From Candidatus Zixiibacteriota bacterium (GTDB lineage Bacteria; Zixibacteria; MSB-5A5; SM23-73-2), in assembly GCA_030615745.1 (NCBI GenBank), contig JAUWYR010000011.1, forward strand, positions 1-59,865: a stretch of DNA of 59,865 bases, given 5' to 3'. Below are positions 54,276 to 59,865 of the stretch, in pieces. The position numbers and the translations under genes were made by a program. Each line of letters starts with the position of its first letter. Position 1 is the first letter of the stretch. The notes under the pieces were generated by a model. It searched no databases. It saw only the letters and a list, made by a program, of their open reading frames with translations, and was not told the origin of the DNA.

Positions 54276-57116
54276 ATGTTCAAAGAAGCGATAAGAATAA
54301 AGGGCGCAAGAGAGCATAATCTTAAAAATATTAATATAGAGATACCCAGGGAAAAGCTTGTGGTTATAACAGGTCTTTCCGGCTCTGGTAAATCCTCCTT
54401 AGCTTTTGACACCATCTACGCTGAGGGACAGAGGAGGTATGTGGAATCCCTTTCTGCTTATGCTCGTCAATTCTTAGGTATGATGGAAAAGCCCGATGTC
54501 GATTTTATCGAAGGGCTTTCGCCTGCTATCTCAATTGAACAGAGGAGTGCAGCTAAAAATCCAAGGTCAACAGTAGGGACGATTACCGAGATATATGATT
54601 ATCTGAGATTGCTTTTCGCCAGAGTGGGTGTTCCCTATTGTTACAGGTGCGGAAGAAGAATCTCACAGCAGACCACAGAGCAGATCGTGGACTCTGTTAT
54701 GTCTCTTCCGCAGGGGACTAAAATCCAAATACTTGCACCTCTGGTCAGAGGGAGGAAAGGGGAGTATCGTGAGCTTTTCGAGGAGGTTAGAAAGGAAGGA
54801 TATGTAAGGGTTCGAGTTGATCGAAGGATAACAGAGCTCGATTCCGATATTAAACTCGATAAGAACAAAAAGCATAATATAGAAGTGGTTGTGGATAGAC
54901 TTCTGGTTTCTGATAAGATAAAAAAAAGGCTTGCAGACTCTCTGGAAACAGCTCTTAAGTTGGGCTCAGGAATAGTGTTAATCGATGTTATGGAAAAAGA
55001 GGAGCTTTTGTTCTCTGAGCATTATGCCTGTGTTTTCTGCAATATCTCCTATGATGAGCTTACCCCACGGATGTTTTCATTTAACAGCCCTTATGGAGCC
55101 TGTCCTACCTGTGCAGGTCTGGGGACTAAGATGGATATCGACCCGGATTTGGTTATTCCAGAGCCTAAGTTGACCATAGCACAGGGAGCTTTAGCGCCCT
55201 GGGGAATACCCTTTGGCTCCTGGTATGAGCATAAACTTGATGCTTTAGCCCAACATTATGGGTTCGATTTTTATACCCCGTTTCAGAGACTACCGGAAAA
55301 AGTAAAAGAGGTTTTGTTATACGGCTCCGGTAAGGAGGAGGTGAAGTTCGAATGGGAATACGAAAATAGAAAAGGTGGTGGAGAATATTGGGATAAATTT
55401 GAGGGAATCATTCCTCATCTCGAAAGGAGATATAAAGAGACGGAATCTGAGGGAGTTAGGGAGTGGATAGAGAAATATATGAGGATAAGACCCTGCCCTG
55501 AATGTGATGGAGCGAGACTGAAAAAAGAAAGCCTCTCAGTTAAAGTTGGCAGGTTTTCCATTAACGAGATAACCTCCTTATCAATCAAACAGGCAAAGAA
55601 GTTCTTTTACGATTTAAAACTTTCTAAAAGGGAACAGTATATAGCCAAACAGATACTAAAGGAGATAAATCAGAGATTAGGTTTTTTAATCGATGTTGGT
55701 CTGGATTATTTGACTCTGGATAGGTCAGCAAGCACCCTATCAGGAGGAGAGGCGCAGAGGATAAGGCTTGCCACCCAGATCGGGTCAAGATTGGTCGGGG
55801 TTTTATATATTTTGGATGAGCCCTCAGTTGGTCTACATCAGAGGGATAACAGAAGATTGCTTAATACGCTTATGGAGTTAAGGGATTTAGGCAACACTGT
55901 TTTGGTGATTGAACATGACCGGGAGACTATTCAATCAGCTGATTATGTGATCGATTTAGGACCAGGAGCAGGAAATGATGGTGGATGGGTGGTGGCTAAA
56001 GGAACTCCCGCAGAGATTAAAAAGAGCAGAAAATCCTTGACCGGAAAATACCTTTCCAGAAGGCTGTCCATTCCTGTTCCAGAGCAAAGAAGAGAGGATA
56101 ACGGGGATTTTATTTCTATTGTAGGCGCAGCAGGGAACAATCTGAAAAGTATCAAAGTCGACATTCCTTTAGGACTTTTCACCTGCATAACCGGGGTGTC
56201 AGGTTCGGGCAAATCAACTCTTATAAATGAGACCTTATATCGGGTTTTGGCTAATCATTTTTATAATCATAAGACCTCTCCTCTTCTCTATGAGAAGGTA
56301 ATAGGTCTGGACAGAATCGATAAGGTGATAAATATCGACCAATCCCCGATCGGAAGGACTCCCAGGTCAAATCCTGCAACCTATACTGGTGTGTTCACCC
56401 ATATCAGGGAGCTTTTTGCTCAGATTCCTGAGGCTAAGGTGAGGGGATACAGAGCTGGAAGATTTTCATTCAATGTCAGGGGCGGAAGGTGCGAGGCTTG
56501 CGAAGGGGATGGGATAATAAAGATCGAGATGCATTTTTTGCCGGATGTTTATGTTCCCTGTGAAGTTTGTAAAGGCAAAAGATATAATAGAGAGACTTTG
56601 GAGATCAGATATAAAGGTAAAAACATTTCCGATGTTTTAGAGTTGAGCGTGGATGAAGCTTACAGGTTTTTTGCGAATATTCCCAAGATAAAAAGGAAAC
56701 TTCAGACCTTAGTTGACGTTGGTTTAGGATATATAAAGTTAGGTCAGCCAGCAACCACCTTATCAGGTGGTGAAGCTCAGAGAGTCAAGCTATCAACAGA
56801 GCTTTCCAAAGTTGCTACTGGAAAAACATTTTATATCTTAGATGAGCCAACCACCGGTCTTCATTTCGAGGATATAAAGATGCTTTTGAAGGTTTTGAAC
56901 CGATTAGTTGAAAAGGGGAACACTGTTTTAGTTATAGAGCATAACATCGATGTTATAAAATCAGCTGATCATATAATCGATTTAGGTCCTGAGGGAGGGG
57001 ATGATGGAGGTGAGGTAGTTACCTCTGGAACACCAGAGGAAGTTGCATCTAATTCAAAATCTTATACCGGGCAGGTTTTGAAAAGGGAGTTGGGGTTTTG
57101 TAAGACTTTGAAATAA
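54276..57116 (+). CDS. uvrA: Excinuclease ABC subunit A
   Basis: Damage recognition subunit of nucleotide excision repair; a double ABC ATPase that loads UvrB on DNA. 946 aa, full length. The two Walker A motifs are [14 protein letters not shown] (about 33-46) and [13 protein letters not shown] (about 640). Two signatures read [17 protein letters not shown] and [15 protein letters not shown], and Walker B is [10 protein letters not shown] and [10 protein letters not shown]. Zinc-binding Cys pairs are visible (CVFC...CPTC; CEAC...CEVC). No clear ribosome site precedes the ATG. A damaged copy of the final coding stretch lies 147 bp downstream, so the current C-terminus (GFCKTLK) seems to be newly acquired. 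Confidence 0.97.
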   Translation: MFKEAIRIKGAREHNLKNINIEIPREKLVVITGLSGSGKSSLAFDTIYAEGQRRYVESLSAYARQFLGMMEKPDVDFIEGLSPAISIEQRSAAKNPRSTVGTITEIYDYLRLLFARVGVPYCYRCGRRISQQTTEQIVDSVMSLPQGTKIQILAPLVRGRKGEYRELFEEVRKEGYVRVRVDRRITELDSDIKLDKNKKHNIEVVVDRLLVSDKIKKRLADSLETALKLGSGIVLIDVMEKEELLFSEHYACVFCNISYDELTPRMFSFNSPYGACPTCAGLGTKMDIDPDLVIPEPKLTIAQGALAPWGIPFGSWYEHKLDALAQHYGFDFYTPFQRLPEKVKEVLLYGSGKEEVKFEWEYENRKGGGEYWDKFEGIIPHLERRYKETESEGVREWIEKYMRIRPCPECDGARLKKESLSVKVGRFSINEITSLSIKQAKKFFYDLKLSKREQYIAKQILKEINQRLGFLIDVGLDYLTLDRSASTLSGGEAQRIRLATQIGSRLVGVLYILDEPSVGLHQRDNRRLLNTLMELRDLGNTVLVIEHDRETIQSADYVIDLGPGAGNDGGWVVAKGTPAEIKKSRKSLTGKYLSRRLSIPVPEQRREDNGDFISIVGAAGNNLKSIKVDIPLGLFTCITGVSGSGKSTLINETLYRVLANHFYNHKTSPLLYEKVIGLDRIDKVINIDQSPIGRTPRSNPATYTGVFTHIRELFAQIPEAKVRGYRAGRFSFNVRGGRCEACEGDGIIKIEMHFLPDVYVPCEVCKGKRYNRETLEIRYKGKNISDVLELSVDEAYRFFANIPKIKRKLQTLVDVGLGYIKLGQPATTLSGGEAQRVKLSTELSKVATGKTFYILDEPTTGLHFEDIKMLLKVLNRLVEKGNTVLVIEHNIDVIKSADHIIDLGPEGGDDGGEVVTSGTPEEVASNSKSYTGQVLKRELGFCKTLK

Positions 57117-57250
57117 TGCTTTTGGGGAGAAGTTTTCTCTGTTGTTGCCGAATTTGTAATTCGGCAAGATGAGGACTTTGTTATAAATGCAGCCGCAACA
57201 TAAAAATCTTATACCGGGCGGGTTTTGAAAAAGGAGCTGGGGTTTGGGGG
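57057..57250. repeat. Duplicated uvrA 3' end
   Basis: About 44 bp of the uvrA end (from AAATCTTATACCGGGC through TTGGGGTTT) recur at 57203-57246 with few changes. The start-to-start distance is 147 bp, a multiple of three. The second copy still reads KSYTGRVLKKELGFGGRGR before a TGA. Between the copies is a stretch with the hairpin TTGCCGAATTTGTAATTCGGCAA. Confidence 0.75.
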
Positions 57251-57435
57251 TAGGGGGAGATGAGAAAATCAAATAGTTTGACTTAACAGTAGGTCCATCA
57301 GAACCTATCAAATCTGAAATAAAATCTTAAAGCCAAAATATAAAAATGTTGGATTATTTTTGTCATATGATTGTTGACATTCGAGTGAGGATGTAGGTTA
57401 GCCTATTTTACACCTCCATTACAGAATTGAGGTTA
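57251..57435. other. Intergenic DNA behind uvrA
   Basis: AT-rich spacer between the duplicated uvrA end and the convergent Cas2-like gene. No feature supported. Confidence 0.4.
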
Positions 57436-57705
57436 CTATTGGTTGGAATGGATCCAATTGGATACTTCTTCCGACATACCAATCCACGCTGAAGGGGCAG
57501 TTACAGTACCTACAAATAATTTATCATTTCGATCCAGAACCTGGCTCAGATAATTTCGCACTTGGACAGGCGTAGAATCGGTATAGATCAAGTACGATGA
57601 GCCACCTATTCGCGCCCAACCCGGATAAGTCTTTATCTTCTTTAATAGGACATGGTAGTTTTTTCCGGGCTCGTTTAAGTCATAGGTTATTATTAGCACT
57701 CGCAT
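57436..57705 (-). CDS. Cas2-fold / SinR-like small protein
   Basis: 89 aa. RVLIITYDLNEPGKNYHVLLKKIK at the start, SSYLIYTDSTPVQVRNYLSQ in the middle, and NDKLFVGTVTAPSAW near the end follow the ferredoxin-like pattern of small proteins annotated SinR-like. These are distant relatives of Cas2 and VapD. The Asp in YDLN occupies the position of the Cas2 metal Asp. There is no Cas1 or repeat array nearby, so this is not an adaptation gene. It follows a HEPN-domain gene by 12 nt. Role as antitoxin or nuclease is inference. Confidence 0.7.
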   Translation of the reverse strand: MRVLIITYDLNEPGKNYHVLLKKIKTYPGWARIGGSSYLIYTDSTPVQVRNYLSQVLDRNDKLFVGTVTAPSAWIGMSEEVSNWIHSNQ

Positions 57706-57717
57706 AATTTGTTCTAC

Positions 57718-58473
57718 CTACAGCTTATTCATGTTTTTGGCGATTATTGTAACCAATCTTATGCAATACTCTGCGTCTTTCTTTGTCACGAGTTTTTCTT
57801 TTGGGGGATTTTGATTTAGGTCATAGTCACCTCTGTGTGCAATTACATGTCTTCGTTTAGTAAACCTATCTAAATCAGTTCGTAAAGTATCTTCATTAAA
57901 TTTAGCAGAAATTGCAACTTCATGAAATATGTCATCGTAACCTACCATCTTCATATAGTCTGTTATTATCTTCGTTCCTTGGAAGGATCTGTTTTCAAAA
58001 TCATTTTGAAATGCTTTCTCTACACGATCCAGGAGATCATCTTTTCTCGCAGATTCAAGAAGTCCGTCATCTTTCAAAAATTTTTTTATCTGGTTGGTCA
58101 AAGAGTCAGGAAGGGATGCAGACTTTTTTGCTAATAATTCTCGGATTTTAGCGATTACAAACGTTCGAACAAAAGCATCAAGAGCAGACACTGCCAAAAC
58201 GATTGCAGCGCGGTGAGCATCAGCCAGATATTTTTCAGGTTTTGATTTTTTGCCGTGAGCTGCTTTGTGAAGTTTAATAAGGTTCTTGGCTCGTTCAATG
58301 CAAAGCGAGAAGATGTCATACGATGTGAGCTTCGCAGCAGCTTCAGTGACTGGTTGACTAGTTTTTGTCTCTCCCTGTGAGGGAACGACGCGTCCCGTGG
58401 GTTTAGCGCCTCGCCCTTTAGCCTCGGTGATTGTGCGTTTATTCCGTCGCTTTTGTTCTTTCCGCGTTTTCAT
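57718..58473 (-). CDS. HEPN-domain protein (putative RNase)
   Basis: 251 aa. A basic, disordered N-terminus (RKEQKRRNKRTITEAKGRG, to about 50) precedes a helical domain. HRAAIVLAVSALDAFVRTFV (about 87-106) and TKRRHVIAHRGDYD (about 204-217) correspond to the two core helices of RiboL-PSP/MAE-type HEPN proteins. RHVIAH supplies the RxxxxH catalytic motif of HEPN ribonucleases. It is transcribed from a TTGACA-N17-TATTTT promoter that has a close duplicate upstream of the next gene, and is followed at 12 nt by a Cas2-fold gene. Most likely a toxin- or defence-type RNase; unproven. Confidence 0.72.
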   Translation of the reverse strand: MKTRKEQKRRNKRTITEAKGRGAKPTGRVVPSQGETKTSQPVTEAAAKLTSYDIFSLCIERAKNLIKLHKAAHGKKSKPEKYLADAHRAAIVLAVSALDAFVRTFVIAKIRELLAKKSASLPDSLTNQIKKFLKDDGLLESARKDDLLDRVEKAFQNDFENRSFQGTKIITDYMKMVGYDDIFHEVAISAKFNEDTLRTDLDRFTKRRHVIAHRGDYDLNQNPPKEKLVTKKDAEYCIRLVTIIAKNMNKL

Positions 58474-58776
58474 GGTATCCTATGCCTTGGTAGTTTATCG
58501 GGATTTACCTCTGCACCTAACCATCGATTGCGAAGAATACATTCTTCCTATTCGCTGATCCTGCTCTTTTTACAGAACTTCATTTAGGAGCAACGTTAAT
58601 CTCTAAATTAACACAAAATACTCCTTTTGCCTAAACCTGTCAAGCTTTTTTTACCCCATTTTTCTTATAAAATAGTTATACCCAGCCGCCTCTTTTGAAG
58701 CTGTAGCGCGAATTTATTTGTGCTTTTTGCACGGATAGAACCCGTGCCTGCAAACTTTAGCGTCTGGGCGGAGTTT
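58474..58776. other. Promoter-bearing spacer, related to the spacer at 59386-59770
   Basis: About 300 bp. It holds the promoter at 58615-58643 and a hairpin-prone ATTTGTGC...GCACGG...CCGTGC stretch. The segment around 58565-58650 resembles 59480-59565. Confidence 0.6.
58615..58643 (-). promoter_or_regulatory. Promoter of the HEPN/Cas2-fold operon (duplicate 1)
   Basis: TTGACA, 17-nt spacer, TATTTT. The -10 lies 142 bp before the HEPN start. Flanking AAAAGC before the -35 and TTAATYTC after the -10 are shared with duplicate 2. Confidence 0.7.
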
Positions 58777-59385
58777 CTAACTATCCCTTTCAACAGGAAT
58801 CGGTTGGAACCTTTGATCTATCGGTCGAATAGTCTTTGCCCTCAAATCCACCTGCCTTCGGGTTTTCTGAAGCTTCTGGATGTCTACATCTAAGGATTTG
58901 ACTTCCTTCTGGGTCTTTTTTGACAGTTCAGCAAATTCAGTTCGCTTGTCAGGTTGGACCGCCTGGTTCTGAGCTAATGCCTCATACTCGGCTTGGAGCC
59001 TCTCAAAGTCTGCCCTAAGTGCTTTTGCCCTTTCCTCTGCTTCAGCTAAGTTCTCCGTTAAAGCAGAGTTTTGTGCCTCGATCTCTTTGGCTGCGAACTC
59101 AATCTCTAAAAGTTTTATCCTGCTGTCCAGGTTCAGTATGTCAAGTTTCCTGCTGAGTACCGGTTTAAACTGAGTGGTGATCCAGGCGGTTATAAGAATT
59201 GCGGTGACAATACCGCCCACTAACCACTTTGCTAAAACCGTGGGTGAGCACCACCTCTGACCAAGCCTTTTTTCCACTTCTTTGGCTTCAAGGTCTAATT
59301 TCTTCTTTTCAGCCTCATTTTTAGCAATCTCGGATTCGAGCTTTCTTTTATCCCCTTCGGATAATGGCTGGTTTTGTTGGTTCAT
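58777..59385 (-). CDS. Coiled-coil membrane protein of unknown function
   Basis: 202 aa. An N-terminal charged helix (9-42, KRKLESEIAKNEAEKKKLDL) leads into one membrane helix (about 53-70, WLVGGIVTAILITAWITTQF). A long coiled coil (about 80-185, LLEIEFAAKEIEAQNSALTE, AEAEERAKALRADFERLQAE) follows, ending in a basic tail. No enzymatic motif. Topology resembles scaffold or stress-sensing membrane proteins, but I recognise no family. It has a good AGGAGGT ribosome site and a promoter nearly identical to that of the HEPN/Cas2-fold operon, which lies immediately downstream on the same strand. Confidence 0.7.
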   Translation of the reverse strand: MNQQNQPLSEGDKRKLESEIAKNEAEKKKLDLEAKEVEKRLGQRWCSPTVLAKWLVGGIVTAILITAWITTQFKPVLSRKLDILNLDSRIKLLEIEFAAKEIEAQNSALTENLAEAEERAKALRADFERLQAEYEALAQNQAVQPDKRTEFAELSKKTQKEVKSLDVDIQKLQKTRRQVDLRAKTIRPIDQRFQPIPVERDS

Positions 59386-59526
59386 ATCTACCTCCTGTTA
59401 GTTTTAATTTTTTATTTTACAATTTCAAGCTGATTCTGGCTAATCCAAGAATAAAGCTGCACATTCCCCTATCTAACCCTTTTTACAAAGTATGATTTAA
59501 AGCAATTTTAATCTCCTATTATACAG

Positions 59527-59555
59527 AAAATACTTCCCCTTCCCAAGCCTGTCAA
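59527..59555 (-). promoter_or_regulatory. Promoter of the coiled-coil protein gene (duplicate 2)
   Basis: TTGACA, 17-nt spacer, TATTTT, with the -10 142 bp before the start codon: the same elements and the same distance as duplicate 1. Confidence 0.7.
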
Positions 59556-59679
59556 GCTTTTTCTACTGAATTTTTGGCACAGAAGAATCCCCTTGAACTG
59601 CCTGATTCGGAGTTATGAATTAAAAGATATTTGTGTTGGTTTGGATGAAACCCGTTCACACAAACTTATATGAGATATG

Positions 59680-59731
59680 GCGGGGTTTTATCCCCGCCAC
59701 ATAAAGTCCCGAGGTTAAGGAAATCCTCGGG
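59680..59731 (-). terminator. Tandem hairpins behind the cold-shock gene
   Basis: CCGAGG-TTAAGGAAAT-CCTCGG and GGCGGGG-TTTTAT-CCCCGCC. Neither has a proper T-run, so termination efficiency is uncertain. Confidence 0.4.
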
Positions 59732-59770
59732 TAGACCAACGATATATTTTAGGATTTTAGTTTCTCTAAA

Positions 59771-59865
59771 TTATATCTTCTCGACGTTTTTTGCCTGAGG
59801 TCCTTTTTGTCCCTGTCCTTCCTCGAAGCTAACTCTGTCACCTTCTTGAAGGGTTTTGTATCCTT
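59771..59865 (-). CDS. Cold-shock protein, C-terminal part (5' end outside window)
   Basis: The minus strand reads GYKTLQEGDRVSFEEGQGQK GPQAKNVEKI then stop, the C-terminal half of a CspA-type OB-fold RNA chaperone. Only about 31 codons are in the window. GPQA.NV is the family end motif. Followed by stem-loops in the spacer. Confidence 0.9.
   Translation of the reverse strand, partial: GYKTLQEGDRVSFEEGQGQKGPQAKNVEKI

Larger units (their letters stand above)
59386..59770. other. Spacer with duplicate promoter and hairpins behind the cold-shock gene
   Basis: About 385 bp. The half next to 59385 carries the promoter at 59527-59555. The half next to 59770 has the two stems listed as terminators. 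Nothing else is supported. Confidence 0.6.

Noticed and set aside
57436-57705. Possible cas2 of a CRISPR-Cas locus
   Set aside because: No cas1, other cas genes or repeat array in the window; the partner is a HEPN gene.

Overview
The window comes from an AT-rich, Gram-negative bacterium. It carries a nearly complete KDO/lipid A export cluster, BamA-like and TolB-like outer-membrane architecture, multihaem cytochrome c, sigma54, and several large secreted proteins. Two of these end in FlgD-like/type A sorting-type domains (YPNPF / NYPNPFNP) and one in a dockerin-like EF-hand pair. This combination is typical of FCB-related or other uncultured candidate phyla (Zixibacteria-like or WOR-3-like). 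I cannot assign the phylum from sequence alone. No rRNA, tRNA, CRISPR array or intact transposon was seen.

Layout. 1-11.1 kb (minus strand): pyruvoyl arginine decarboxylase (cut by the window edge), a secreted subtilisin, a tetrahaem c554-type cytochrome, purL, a giant metalloprotease/TolB-propeller/beta-barrel protein, and murA. 11.3-16.5 kb (plus): lpxH and a 1380-aa secreted repeat protein, closed by a strong terminator shared with the opposing operon. 16.5-31.2 kb (minus): one long run, kdsB-pyrG-[Ntn hydrolase-GIY-YIG]-kdsA-kdsC-kdsD-lpxL-lptC-lptB-rpoN-hpf-hprK-mlaD-GH57, with many start/stop overlaps. The bracketed pair looks inserted, and no lptA is present. 31.3-39.9 kb: gatC, a large secreted protein, a cupin and a Nudix hydrolase, a Cys-rich unknown, a purine permease, a sigma54-driven cassette of small proteins, and a macro-domain protein. 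40.0-43.4 kb: an accessory island with a pentapeptide-repeat membrane protein next to a three-gene operon (TIGR04255-type protein, unknown, HEPN-like). 43.6-57.1 kb: PAP2, YigZ, DprA-like, M23 peptidase, a signal-bearing Memo-AMMECR1 fusion, radC, a TM2 protein, ppdK and uvrA. 57.4-59.9 kb: a Cas2-fold/HEPN RNase pair, a coiled-coil membrane protein with a matching duplicated promoter, and the end of a cold-shock gene.

The most unusual features are: (i) the proteasome-like Ntn hydrolase (N-terminal Thr plus Asp17) coupled to a GIY-YIG protein inside the KDO operon; (ii) two HEPN-containing candidate defence cassettes; (iii) a near-canonical sigma54 promoter in front of a small membrane-protein cassette; and (iv) a rich set of intergenic hairpins. 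Among the hairpins, a 15-bp near-palindrome sits in the loops of unrelated stems and also appears in frame inside lpxH.

ORF boundaries rely on complete reading frames. Positions of short motifs were counted by hand and may be off by a base or so.
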